DNA of 64,000 bases. Source: Pictodentalium vernedei. Its lineage: Eukaryota; Mollusca; Scaphopoda; Dentaliida; Dentaliidae. Below are positions 1 to 10,394 of this stretch, piece by piece. A program made the position numbers and the translations under genes. Positions within the stretch are counted from its first letter, which is position 1; the number at the start of each line of letters is the position of its first letter. The notes beneath the pieces were generated by a model, which did not search any database, was not told where the DNA came from, and was given only the letters and a program-made list of their open reading frames with translations. Location of the stretch: contig CM062294.1 of assembly GCA_031216915.1 (NCBI GenBank), forward strand, positions 159,977,455 through 160,041,454, read 5' to 3'.

Positions 1-961
1 CGAACCCTCGGCAACACCGCCTTGCAATCAGGAGTCTAGCGCGTAAACCACTAGACCATTTGCACACCGCCAAAAAACGATGCTGGAATCTAGATTTTTA
101 GATGAAGTCCTCATGATTACTTGGTTCATCTTCCTTTCGGCAGCACTATGAAAGTGTGGAACGCACTGGCTACAGTACGACAAAAGTGCTGCGGATGGCC
201 TCAGATGAAGACTGGTAGGGGCTTGTGTGTGTTTTCAAATGACACAATAGTGTTTTAGAGGAATTTAAGAATTTTCAATGTTGGTTTCTGATCCCCTGCC
301 GGGATTCGAACCCTCGGCAACGCCGCCTGGCAATCAGGAGTCCAGCACCTAAACCACTAGACCATTGCACACCGTCAAAAAACGATACCTGGAATCTAGC
401 TTTTTAGATGGAGTCCTCGTGATAAGTTGGTTAATCTTCCTTTCGACAGCAGCACGAAAGTACGGAACGAGCTGGCTACAGTGCGACGAAGGTGTTGTGT
501 ATGACCTCAGACGAAGACTGCCACGGGCTTGTGCGTGTTTTTCAAATGACACAATCATGTTTTAGAGGAATTTTCAATGTTAAATTCTGATCCACCGCCG
601 GGATTCGAACCTTCGTCAACACCGCCTGGCAATCGGGAGTCCAGCGCCTAAACCACTAGATCATTGCACACCGTCAAAACACTATGGCTGGAATCTAGCT
701 TTTTAGATAGAGTCCTCATGATTACTTGATTCATCTTCTTTTCGGCAGCCACATGACAGTGTGGAACGCGATGGCTACAGTACGACGAAAGTGCTGTGGA
801 TGGCCTCAGACGAAGATTGGCACGGGCTTGCGTGTGTTTTTCGAACGACACAATCATGTTTTAGAGGAATTTTCAATGTTGGTTTCTGATCCCCCGTCGG
901 GATTCGAACCCTCGGCAACACCGTCTGCCAATCAGGAGTCCAGCGCCTAAACCACTAGACA
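1..961 (-). repeat. Tandem array of ~300 bp units, each with a tRNA-like block
   Basis: Four copies (the first cut by the window edge) repeat with A-box-like starts at 48, 354, 652 and 951, giving a period of 298-306 bp. Read on the minus strand, each copy has an A-box-like TGGTCTAGTGG and, about 50 bases on, a B-box-like GGGTTCGAATCCC (plus-strand positions 301-313, 600-612, 899-911). This is the layout of a polymerase III internal promoter. The anticodon-arm region resembles tRNA-Gln (CTG), but the T-stem and acceptor pairing are poor, so a working tRNA is unlikely. The remaining ~235 bp of each unit is shared, non-coding sequence. The array is best read as a tandem tRNA-derived SINE or a satellite born from one. 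It stops abruptly at the fourth A-box. Confidence 0.75.
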
Positions 962-1100
962 TCACAAACATCTTAAAAGTGTTTTTATTGTTTTTTATAT
1001 ATGTATATAATAATTTATATATTTATTTTTTTTTGTATGGGCAAGACTGACCTCCTGGAAAAGTTTTTTTTTTAAAGAGTTAAAGACTGAGAGAAAGGAA
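962..1100. other. AT-rich spacer, no gene seen
   Basis: This stretch is dominated by T-runs and TATATA tracts between the tRNA-like array and the Penelope-like element. I see no coding signal. Confidence 0.6.
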
Positions 1101-1370
1101 ACTGGTTAACCTGACTGGCAAAAACTGAAGTTTATTCTATTTTCCGATGGGTTCAAGTTTGCCCTTAACAAGGAGATTACGCAGGCTTTTGTTTGTTCTA
1201 TAGGCGATGATAGGTCTACGATTTAGTGGAACTGACAATTTTGAATTCACCAAATTAAATTCCTTTTTTAGTATTTTGGAAATTTCAACATTATTTTTCT
1301 TATAAGTTAGAGTGAATGGAATGATGAACTGTTTTTTCGAATTGCCCTCTGGACATGTTTATTCCCACAG

Positions 1371-1769
1371 CTATAGTATTTGAAGGCAGCCGATCCGGAA
1401 AGCTTCTCTTTGTTTTCTGTAAGAGTTTGTTTCCGATTCGGTCTCTTTAATCGGGGGTTGCTCAATCGGGTGAATTTCGAAATTTTCCAATGAATGGCCA
1501 GGACGATTGAAAGGTTCTGCTACTGGAGTATCATAATTGAGTTTTTTTATCCAGTTTGTGCCGTGTAGCTCGTTCACGGAATGGACTCTGAGTTTCAACA
1601 ACATACTGCTTTCGACAGCGATTACAAGTGATGAGATAAACCACGTCAGTTGAATCACAATGGAGGAAGCTGCGAATTTGGTAGTGACGTTTTGTTTGTT
1701 CCGACGAAAATTCATCTTTTTATCGGGAATAAAAGTATGTAATCTGCAGCGAGGTTTGTCACAATGCAC
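1371..1769 (-). pseudogene. PLE C-terminal GIY-YIG endonuclease remnant
   Basis: The open stretch contains PVAEPFNRPGHSLENF followed by IEQPP and RKQREAFRIGCLQ. This matches the C-terminal half of the GIY-YIG endonuclease domain in Penelope-like elements (HFN..GHS..D...IE, then RK.RE..WI..L). The N-terminal half, with VVYLITC and C..C...YV.ET-like residues, is visible in an overlapping frame around 1600-1660. The domain is therefore present but not continuous. In the family this domain nicks the target DNA to prime reverse transcription. It follows the RT region directly, as expected for the element. Confidence 0.65.
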
Positions 1770-1877
1770 AACTGCACCTTTTTGACATGTAATACTTTGT
1801 TTTCAATTTTCAATGGTTCAAAATCATTGATATTTCCAAAATTTTCCAATTTCGAAATGGTTTCAGATTTTAAACTT

Positions 1878-2582
1878 TTAAGGACGGGAGTTGAATTCAG
1901 CGTCCTGAAGAGAATAGAAGAGGCTTCGTTGAAGAATAATAGAAGAGGCTTCGTTGAAATTTATCGCATCACTTGAATTGCGGTGAAACCCCATGAGCTG
2001 TGACTTTATGATGCCCTTGAAAGTGTGGGGTGGATGGAATGATTTGCATAAAAGTTGATGTGAATCGGTTGGTTTGAAAAATACTTTATAGTCAAGCCGA
2101 CCGTTGGATTGAAATTGTTTGCCTTTGTAGACTGTCACATGTAGAAATTCAACAGAATCCTGACTTTTGGTAGCTTTAAGTTTGATGTTAGGATCGTGAC
2201 TGTTCAAAATTTCGAAACAATGATCAAGGTCTTCTCTGGAAAGTTGCCAAAAAATAAATATGTCATCCAAATATCGGAGGAAAATAAGGGGTTGATTAGC
2301 ACATTTGCTTAAAGCCCCCTCCTCCCATTCAGCTACGTTGATACTTGCAAAAGTTGGACTAAATCTCTTACCCATCGGACATCCCATGATTTGTAAATAA
2401 ATATCCCCATTGAATTCAAAATCATTGTCTTTCAAGCTCAACTCCAATAGATCTAAAATCTGTTGAACTGGGAGTTGAGTGTCAGAATATTTTCCGAACG
2501 CAGTTTTTACAGATTCTACTCCTTTGTCTATGTCAATATTTGTGTACATGGAGTCAATATCCAAAGTGGCCGAAAAAATCAT
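1878..2582 (-). pseudogene. PLE reverse transcriptase core
   Basis: A 234-residue open stretch carries the reverse transcriptase signatures of Penelope-like elements. These are motif A TLDIDSMYTNID (residues ~6-17, catalytic Asp present), motif B MGCPMGKRFSPTFASI (~66-81), motif C YLDDIFIFW (104-112, both Asp present), then FLHVTVYKG and FKPTDSHQLL with a following SFHPPHTFKGI. In intact elements it copies the element RNA at a nicked target. The stretch lacks the upstream fingers, which lie in other frames toward 3350, and it ends before the endonuclease region, so it is only the centre of a longer protein. Family assignment is confident; activity is not expected. Confidence 0.85.
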
Positions 2583-3359
2583 TTTTGAAATTCTTAAATT
2601 GTAATTTTGGATAGAAAATCTTGTGTATTTTTTATATAGCTCGGGTGTCTATTAGCTATCGGTTTGGGGTGATAGTAGATGAATTCAGATATTGCGTAAG
2701 AGTCGCCGAGGTGGTGTTAGATTATCCGCCCATACTGATGGATCTTTGAGAGTTTTAGGCAAGTTATAAAATTGCCTTGTTTGAGCAGTGAGTGGAGGTG
2801 ATAGATAACTTAGCCGCATTTTAGTTATATGACTTACATCAAGGAGGGATTTGAGGATTTTGTCAAATTCCTCCTTGTTTGTCGCAAGGCCAGATAATTC
2901 TGTTTATTTTTTCATAATGTTTTGTATTACAAAGTTGCCTCATAGCTTCCTTGATATAATTTTCGTGAGATAAAATTACAACTGCGCCATCTTTATCCTC
3001 CGGCTTTATGATCAGATTTTTTATTTTTGCGAAGGTTCACAAACACTCCCCGTCCAGTAACTGTTAAATTGTTTTTATCGGAGAGGTGGGATAAATCATA
3101 AACCCGTTCAGTAACCTGTTTACCGGCCTGTATAATTTCAGGATCGACTGCGCTATCTTGGGCTGTCCACCCTATAGATGCTGTAAATAGAGGTTTTTGC
3201 TCCCTTTCATTTCTAAAGAAGTCTGCAAGTTTTAATTCTCTATAGAAAACACAGATAATCAGTAGACGGAAGTTTTGCCCACATGCAAGTGTTTGGCCTT
3301 GGAGTTGGTATAAATGTTAGACCGCGATCTAATAAAGATTTATCGGCGGGGTTATATTT

Positions 3360-4242
3360 TTTAAACATATTTTATTGTCGTAAGATGTTGACTGACAAAA
3401 GGATTGGAACACAAGTTATTGCAACCTAATTACGTTCCTCTCCTGATATACAATGGCAAAGCATACATATAAGATTTACATAACGATATTAACAAAATAC
3501 CATAATAAGGAAGAAATGATCTAATGAACAGATAGAGAAATGAAGAGAATTTTAAGGTTACCATAGTCGTTGGGTTGAGGAATAAACTTATGATAACTAG
3601 TTATTATAAAATAATGTAGAATAGTTAGAGTAAGGTGCACGCCGGAATGCGAAAGCGGCAGGTGGTAGGTCTCGTGCGTTCAGTCCCAAAAGTCTGTACC
3701 AGATGTAAATAGTGGCCGCATGAAGCCGCTGATCGCGATATCGAGTTTTTTTTAAATATTCCAGATCTCACGTCACTGTTCTTACACCCAAGTCGTTAAA
3801 CTATAAAAATAAAATAAAAATGAAAACGTAGGCGGTTACCTATCCATTCGCACGGAATAGATAGGTGTGCGCATCAGTATATAAAGATCAGAAAGTTGCA
3901 TCTAACAAATAAGTAAGAAAGTTTATTTTACATACTGGTGCGCATTAACGTTTTCTTTTTCTTACAGAAGCCAGCCAAACCAAAAACTAAAGAAAACGTA
4001 CCTCACAGTGCAGTCAGGAATCCAACCAAAGAGCTCCGTCAGACAAGACGGGGTGGGTCCAATTCCCGCAGCACTATGATCATTCGAAACGTCCGCTTTG
4101 TGAGATAAAAGACTAGACCGCCCTGGAAATCTGGATATTCTTATTCCGTGATATTGTGGGTTTGCCAAACATAAGGTCGTCGGTGGAGTCGATGTCTATG
4201 TGTAGGTAAGAAAGGCGTCTGCAAAGGATTTCTCGTTGTTGA
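3360..4242 (-). repeat. LINE I 3' region (shared with two truncated copies)
   Basis: This stretch is non-coding and repeated with moderate divergence at 34069-34830 and 52471-53230, which fixes the element's 3' end near 3360. It contains a T-rich tract and an intron-acceptor-like TTTTCTTACAG at ~3955-3967, also kept in the other copies. There is no polyA tail; on the minus strand the end reads ...ATAAAATATGTTTAA. Confidence 0.75.
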
Positions 4243-4620
4243 TCATATAAAAGGGCACTCGAAAAAATAGCGAAACGTATTTTCATCGGGATTTCCGCAA
4301 CTACAACAAGGTGAATCGGCGATGTAATTAGTGAATGTGTCGCTATTCAGATCACTACAACCATTCCTTAATCCGCAGTGTATAATATTTAATTTCCTGG
4401 CACCCAAGGTGAAATAAACTGGAGGTTTCGGGGTAGGGTTTAAGGTTGTATATTTTATTTTGAACTCTGTGACAGTTTCCGATTCGGCAATATAACAAGG
4501 TAGGTTATTCCAGGCTAAAACCATCGAAGGTAAAAACGATTTTTTGAAATGTTCCGTACGGGCTTGGTATGCACTGAAGTTGTTCGCACTGCGTAAGTTA
4601 TAGCTACCAATGTCACACAC
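4243..4620 (-). pseudogene. LINE I ORF2 C-terminal region with Cys/His motif
   Basis: A 125-residue open stretch reads SYNLRSANNFSAYQART, then SFLPSMVLAWNNLP, and near the end CCSCGNPDENTFRYFFECP. This is the usual tail of CR1/Jockey-type ORF2 proteins: (YNLR...)(S..P..+..WN.LP)(C.CG..E...H.ff.C). The His of the final motif is replaced by Tyr. It is separated by a frame change from the RT stretch ending at 4681 and is part of the same decayed ORF2. Confidence 0.7.
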
Positions 4621-4680
4621 ACGTGGGAGTAATAGATTATACAGATGATATGATTTACTATCTTGTACATTGTGCAGAAT

Positions 4681-5505
4681 TTATGGATTTCTCGACGTCG
4701 TGAAAGGGTGGGCCACCCGAAGTTCCAGAAGTATACATTCTGAGGATACTGATCCTGTCGGGCCTATGATGATACGAGCGGTGTGTAGTCTGTCGAGTCT
4801 TTTTAAAAGGTAGGTGGGCGCACAATCCCAGACTACATCTCCGTAATCCATCAGCGGGAGAATATAGGATAAATATGTTCTTTCCAGTATTTTCCGAGGG
4901 AGAGTAAGTTTCAGCTTTCTAAGTTGTGATGTTCTGGCAGATACTTTCTTGCAAATCTCGTTAATTTGAACATCCCATTTCAGATTACTCTGAATATAAA
5001 GCCCTAAGTGTTTGTGACTACTGCTATAAGAAATGTTACTGTTAGCAAAAGTGATATCTGGAAAAGTAGAATTCGGTGTGTGTGAGAAATACATTGACCG
5101 CGTCTTTGTTGGGTTGAATGCAACCGGCCAGCGCTCAGCCCAGACATTAATTTTCTCCAAATCATTGTTCAGTGTGTTAGCTAAATTGTCTGAGTTATGA
5201 TTACTCGAAGTCAAGCGCGTGTCATCAGCATACATTCGTGGCAGTGAATCAAGGGCGTCGGAAAGGTCATTGATATAAGTCAAGAAAAGAAAGGGACCGA
5301 GGACAGAACCTTGCGGGACGCTAGATATAATATTTTTATATCGCGAGAATGTGGTATTGAACAGCACTCGTTGTTTACGATTCTGCAGGTAGTTTTCAAT
5401 CCACGTGGGGGCTTTTCTGGAGATACCATTTCCTCTGAGTTTAAATATCAACCCTCTGTGCCATACTCGCTCAAATGCTTTTGAAATATCACAAAAGCCA
5501 GAACA
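4681..5505 (-). pseudogene. LINE I reverse transcriptase
   Basis: Motif A CDISKAFERVWHRG lies at the 5' edge (~5465-5505) and is in frame with the stretch that follows. Then come WIENYLQNRKQRV, SSVPQGSVLGPFLF (motif B), YINDL and YADDT (motif C), and later KHLGLYIQSNLKWD and MDYGDVVWD. These are standard for CR1/Jockey-superfamily reverse transcriptases. Both catalytic Asp of motif C are present. The frame is lost near 4690, where the sequence expected next continues in another frame. With the endonuclease upstream it would have formed ORF2. Confidence 0.85.
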
Positions 5506-5672
5506 CGTTTGGAGTTTTTCATCTAGTGAGTCGCACAGAGAATGATAGAGCTCTATAAGTTGGAAAGTGGTGTTGTGTCCGGGAATAAAGCCTGATTGGT
5601 ATGGATACAGAAGGTGATTCTCATGAAAATGTAAGAAGATTTACTTTAGGGCTACTTTTTCAAGTATTTTAC

Positions 5673-5894
5673 TTAAACAAGGAAAAAGTGAAATGGGTCG
5701 GTAATTAGTTTTATCTCTTGAGTCACCCTTTTTATAAACTGGTATAACATTTGCTTTTTCCATGCATCTGGAAACTCACATGAGTTGAAGGAAAGTAGGA
5801 ATAACAGACTCAGAGGGAATGCTATACTTTCGGCAGTACCTTTCAACATTTTGACACTGATATTATCATGTCCGTGGGCCTTGTTCGATTTCAT
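5673..5894 (-). pseudogene. LINE I RT N-terminal fingers fragment
   Basis: The stretch opens MKSNKAHGHDNISVKMLKG and continues to FPDAWKKQ. This matches the K..kA.G.D.I....L......i..pl...fn.S...g.fP..WK region that precedes the RT palm in CR1/Jockey LINEs. A frame change separates it from the rest of the RT (4681-5505); the expected Y..GDS..NYRPIS block lies in other frames between. Confidence 0.65.
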
Positions 5895-6282
5895 TGAGTT
5901 AATAGCTGACGTAATATCGTCGATATCGAAGATAATTTCAATCAGACTGCTGGGACAACATGGAGTATTATTTGGGAGTTCGCTGTTAGTGTCACAGATG
6001 AGACCATTGTTTATAAATGTATCGTTAACTAGATCAGCATTTTCTTCATCTGTGAAAGCAACGCTAATGGGGGTATGTATGTCATACTTTTATAAGGGCG
6101 GGATCACAGTAATGTTTTTCTGTTTAATAGCTCTTTTATAACATGCCAAAAATTCCTCTCAGATGTGTTAGAGGAGAGTAAGTTTACAAGATTAGATTCA
6201 TACTGTATTTTAACGTATTTTTTCATATTATTGACTGTTTCGTGTTGACTTCTATTTTTTTCAGTCCTCCTTTAATTGGCTT

Positions 6283-7290
6283 TTATGGCTTTTTTTTTAG
6301 TCTGTCGCGTTGCCGTATTGTGTAACGTAGTTCCGATGTGAACCAGTGTTTATCCTTAGGGCGAATCAAAATTTGGGATTTAGGTATACACTTATCAATT
6401 ATGTTCAGAAAAGCTTCAGTAAAGTTTTCCGTGGCAATATTTATATCCTGGGCGTTTTCAGATTGGGATATCCAGTCCACTTGTGTAATGAGATTATTTG
6501 CAAGATCAAAATTTGCTTGTTTATAATTCCGAATTACTCTGGTGTAAAATGTGCTCAAAGAATAGTTAAATGTAATACAGCAGTAAACAGCAGACTGATC
6601 AAACTCTTCTAGGTCAAGAGTATCACATTCCGTTATCACAAACTGGTCGCTCGCCAATATTGGATCAAGAAGAGTCTGACTGTTTGGAGTAATACGAGTG
6701 GGTTTACTTACCAAGTTTCGCAAGTTATAGTGGGTTGCAATTTCATTTAACCTTGCGGATGGTTGTAACAGATCCGAATTGAAATCACCGGTCAGAATTA
6801 AGGACTGGTGTCTGTCCAAAGCTTTTTCGATGAAGTCGTCCAAAAGCTCCCAGTAATTTGAGGCAGCATAGTGCTCCGATCTATAGGAGACTGCTAGCAA
6901 AAACTTTTCGGTTTTAGAATTAACTTCGAAACACATTAACGAGTCGTCAAATTCCATGTCCAGTCTTCGGCAATACAATAACCCCAGATCAAAATATACT
7001 GCAATACCCCCTCCCCGTTGATCTCTATCGTTCCTAAAGGGATCTGAAAACCCAGGAATACAGATATCACTAGATGGGAACGTCTTATCTAGGTGAGTTT
7101 CAGTGAAGCATAGGAAATTGAATTCTTGGATTTTTTCAGATATTTGTGTTAATTTATAACTAATGCTACGTATATTGCAATGGAAGATTGACAGCATGTG
7201 CCTGTCAATTTCACAAGTAGGACCCGGATTTGGTACAATGTCTTCAGCAAGGATTAGTAATATGATACAGAGGAATATAGGTTTCGTCAT
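6283..7290 (-). pseudogene. LINE I AP-type endonuclease domain
   Basis: A 335-residue open stretch begins with a hydrophobic leader, then DIVPNPGP (typical just before the endonuclease of this LINE group), FHCNIRSI (~37-44), CFTETHLD (61-68, catalytic Glu), TGDFNSDLL (167-175), TLLDPILA (~207-214) and EFDQSAVYC (~229-237). In the family the last block is SDH with a catalytic His; here that position reads Gln, so the enzyme is probably dead. The domain would nick target DNA. It ends before the RT stretch and belongs to the same decayed ORF2. Confidence 0.8.
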
Positions 7291-7330
7291 ATGAATAGCG
7301 GAAATCTTTAGTATAAATGGTTTTGAATAG

Positions 7331-7866
7331 GTATTACTTCATGAGGGCTGGTTGGAACCACCATCGACGGTGCCTATTGGAGCTCTGTACTGTTGAATTG
7401 TGATACCCGTAGAGTTGTATTATGAGAAAAAATATGGAGATTGTACTAACGATAGTTATCGACGATGGCGTAGGTTCCAGCTCTACCAACAGCTCACACC
7501 CACCGGCTCCGCAACCCAAGGTGCACTTCCTAAGAGTACTTATGTTATCAACCCATTGATTTTCAGAGAGACTATGGTACTTACTACAGGGAGTTGAAGA
7601 CCTGATTAGAGGAAAGAGGTAAAACGATAATATCAGTTGAAAGAAAAGAAGTATTTTCAGCAAAACATGTGAGTCGTCATTGCCCGTACAGGAATATGTG
7701 TACGTGATCATGGTGTCATAGTTTTATCATGAGTAGTCGAATGCGGAGTACAATAATATACCCATGGTCATAAATTAGAGAACAAACAGAAAAGGAGAGA
7801 ACAGACGTTATCAACCGCCTTTTGGTACACCTTTCTCCATAGCTATACATGTCAATTTACCATACA
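7331..7866. other. Unassigned flank between LINE I and the tandem duplication
   Basis: I recognise no gene here. The minus-strand open stretch 7334-7711 has no family motif and may be LINE I 5' leader or chance. The segment ends where the duplicated block begins. Confidence 0.5.
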
Positions 7867-7887
7867 TACATATTGCGTCTTTAAAAT

Positions 7888-8077
7888 ATACACACACACA
7901 CAAATGCGTATACACACATATGTACATGTAAACATATACGCATGAATAGAAATATATCACCACACGCACATACACATATACAAATATACACACGCACGTA
8001 TATATATCGGCGGATATATATGCTGTTCTGATATTTCTTACTATTTTTTTCTTATATATATATATATATATATATAA
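7888..8077. repeat. CA-rich tract and (TA)n microsatellite, copy I
   Basis: ACACACA and CATACACATA stretches run to ~8010, and a clean (TA)n run lies at ~8053-8077. Simple sequence only. Confidence 0.85.
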
Positions 8078-8645
8078 ATGCCAATGGAGAAAGCGTACTT
8101 AAACATTATCACCGATCACAGCAAGCCACACCTACGTGAATAAAATGGTATTTGAGTATTTACATATATACATACCTAAGAGTCAAACTTGCATTGCAAG
8201 TAATTCACTCATCAAAAAGAGAAAGGGGAATATCGTGATAGAAGGCAAAAATAATAATAAAGGATAGACCCAAGAAAATTGGTCTCAATAAACCAATTCT
8301 ACTTCGGTGTTGCAGTGGAAGAGTTAGTTGGAGAACTCTGCACTTCAGTCTCAGAAACATACCAGTATGAATGCATTATATTTTTAGAATATATTTAGTT
8401 TTCGGAAGCCCCGCACGTGTGTATACACCTATACACTATGCCCTTACTTCCTAGAAATATCTGCGAGCCTTATAAACCCGAAAAAAAACCCGCCACTTGC
8501 AAGCCGCGCACAAAGGCACACACTGCAAAGGCCAACCGCCATGAGCAATTTCCCTCCCTCAATCCCATCCCCATCCCACCCCCGCTCGTTAACTTTTTCA
8601 AGCGACGGCAGACGACATCCGCCTTACGTTGGAATGATTAAGCAT
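8078..8645. other. Unassigned sequence, copy I (copy II 15729-16296)
   Basis: No coding signal or known element was recognised. The short plus-strand open stretches from 8417 and 8541 lack family motifs and appear by chance. Confidence 0.45.
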
Positions 8646-8649
8646 TGGT

Positions 8650-8890
8650 CCAATGCACAAGCCAGGCAATTCGAAAGCCCACCACACCACGTATGTGTAC
8701 TCTGCCACTCCTTTAGTGAGATTAAAATGGTATATTCGCCTTGCCTCAATCTTTGAAATAGTGCCCATAGGCACTCTCCCGCAAATTCAAAAGGTCCATT
8801 ACACCATGTGTACCCTGCCATTCCAGCGGTGAAATTAAATGGTATTACCCGCCTTGCCTCAATCTACCTCAATCTGCCAGTAGGCACCCT
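8650..8890. repeat. Imperfect dimer of a ~120 bp unit, copy I
   Basis: Two diverged units share CACCACGTATGTGTACTCTG / CACCATGTGTACCCTG, then ATTAAAATGGTAT, CGCCTTGCCTCAATCT and AGGCAC..TCCC.CAAATT. No coding role is seen. Confidence 0.7.
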
Positions 8891-9815
8891 CCCACAAATT
8901 GCAGCAAGGCAAACACTTCTGACCAGACTGCAAGAACTCTCCCATTCAACCTCGATCGCTGTTGTCAGCCATGTGCGTATATAAGTATTTATTAGATAAG
9001 ATGTATTTGTCACGCAGCTCGCCGACATCTCAGCACGGCCTATACCATGCCAGCCAATTCTACATTGGACACGCGCGATCTTAAACTCACAATAGCTGAT
9101 AAGGTTGTGCCCAAACAAACTAGTTAATTCTAGGAACTGCATTGCTGTATGTTGGATTTGGAATAAATATAATAGAGCTTCTATGTAGTGAATACAATGG
9201 CACACTGAACGTCGGTTGGTCGTAGCAACCAAGGAACGATTTCTGCTGAGGTCTCCAGGACTGTCCCCAAATATATCTTTCATATTGTGGTAACGTGGAA
9301 TATAGAACGTTGTTTAGATATGTAGGGATCGGCCCTCTTGATAAGAAATACGTCCGTGTGTAAGGCGAGTAGGTTAGCCCCTGTGAAAAAACTCCTTGAT
9401 CTTACCCGAAAAGTGGACGATATTGGGCAAGATCAAGAATGCAAATGCCCCTTAGTCGCTCTTCCGATGTGCACTGTGCCTTACGTTATACACTAAGTTT
9501 ATTCTAGTATTAACATTCATTTAGGAATTTGACTGGATTCGTCATTTGTAAGGCAAGTGGTTAAAGGGAAGACAGTATTCTATGGGCAACCCGTATATAA
9601 TTATGAGGGAATGGTAATTCATCAATTCGTTTCCGAGTTGAATTGTCATTGATAATTCACAAAATTAGTTGGAATGATTTTTCCACACTATATCAGTCAA
9701 AAAGAGCATGCCTCATCTCGGATTGTGTGTTATGTAGGGACTTCATTACATTAAAGATTAAAGTTATTTGCGGATTTTCGCCTTTGCTAATTAGTTTATT
9801 CCAGGTAGTATTTCG
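8891..9815. other. Unassigned sequence, copy I (copy II 16542-17466)
   Basis: No family was recognised. The minus-strand stretch 8864-9283 (139 residues, identical at 16515-16934) has no motif I know. It is the longest unexplained frame of this block, but its composition does not favour a gene. Confidence 0.4.
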
Positions 9816-10167
9816 GCTGTTTAACAGCTTAGCGTTTGTATTAATAATAATACCGATAGTAAAAATAAGCAGAAGAGAAAGGAAGAAGGCAATCGCCATT
9901 TTCAAGGCAGGGCTGCGTCATCCCGCCGAAACGAGCTCGCGGAGCTCGCCTCACTGAGTGGATACAGCCCTGCTATGAGAATGAATACATTCGGATGTTT
10001 AACACCTTCGTGTTTGTATTAATAATAATAGTGATAGTAAAAATAAGCAGACGAAAGGGGAAGAAAGCAATCGCCATTTTCAAGGCAGGGCTGTGTCATC
10101 CCGTCAAAACGAGCTCGCGGAGCTCGCCTCAACGTGTGGATACAACCCTGCTATGAGAATGAATGAT
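9816..10167. repeat. Two ~177 bp direct repeats, each ending in a palindromic module, copy I
   Basis: Units start near 9816 and 9993 and share GTTTGTATTAATAATAAT, GATAGTAAAAATAAGCAG and CAATCGCCATTTTCAAGG. Each ends with a ~67 bp module (9907-9973, 10085-10151) whose arms are inverted: GCAGGGCTG at the start and CAGCCCTGC (CAACCCTGC in unit 2) at the end. The middle holds GAGCTCGCGGAGCTC, itself nearly palindromic. The module could fold as a cruciform or a stem-loop RNA. No protein is encoded. Confidence 0.75.
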
Positions 10168-10394
10168 GAAGGACTGGGAAACATATTCTGTTGAAATATT
10201 ACAAGTAGCGTTGACATTTAGGTTTATATTAGAGGGTGGAGAAGAACAGTGAGGGAGCTAATACAAACTATTGAATAGAAAACTTGGTTTAGTAGGAGGG
10301 TTATCTGCGGGTGTAAGGTCATCGGTGTCACACAGGTTAACCACATTTGTTCCTAACCCTAGATCCTTGAGGCGGTTGTTACCTTGGCTTTGAA

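Larger units (their letters stand above)
1100..3355 (-). mobile_element. Penelope-like retroelement (PLE), broken copy
   Basis: Three hallmark regions lie in order on the minus strand: an N-terminal block (~2890-3040) reading LIIKPEDKDGAVVIL, a reverse transcriptase core (1878-2582), and a GIY-YIG-type endonuclease region (1371-1769). That order defines Penelope-like elements, which move by target-primed reverse transcription. The parts do not lie in one open frame, so the copy is dead. The 5' side is cut where the 3' end of LINE I begins at 3360. The 3' boundary near 1100 is approximate. No flanking target-site repeat was recognised. Confidence 0.8.
3360..7330 (-). mobile_element. LINE I: CR1/Jockey-superfamily element, near full-length but broken
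   Basis: On the minus strand it holds an AP-type endonuclease (6283-7290), RT pieces (4681-5894), a C-terminal cysteine-rich region (4243-4620) and a ~0.85 kb 3' region ending at 3360. The 3' end is defined by comparison: the same sequence starts abruptly at 34069 and 52471 in two other places in this window. No ORF1 is recognisable upstream of the endonuclease. Several frame breaks in ORF2 make it inactive. Its 3' end abuts the Penelope-like element, which suggests insertion into or beside that element. Confidence 0.85.

Noticed and set aside
301-364. Genuine tRNA-Gln gene
   Set aside because: A- and B-boxes are good, but T-stem and acceptor-stem pairing are weak and the anticodon loop has an extra base. 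It is kept as tRNA-like only.
3950-3970. Splice acceptor (TTTTCTTACAG) of a host exon
   Set aside because: The same sequence recurs in the other LINE I 3' copies, so it is part of the element; no exon follows.
8864-9283. 139-codon minus-strand frame (also 16515-16934)
   Set aside because: No recognisable domain, and the two copies are identical only because the block was just duplicated. I cannot support it as a gene.
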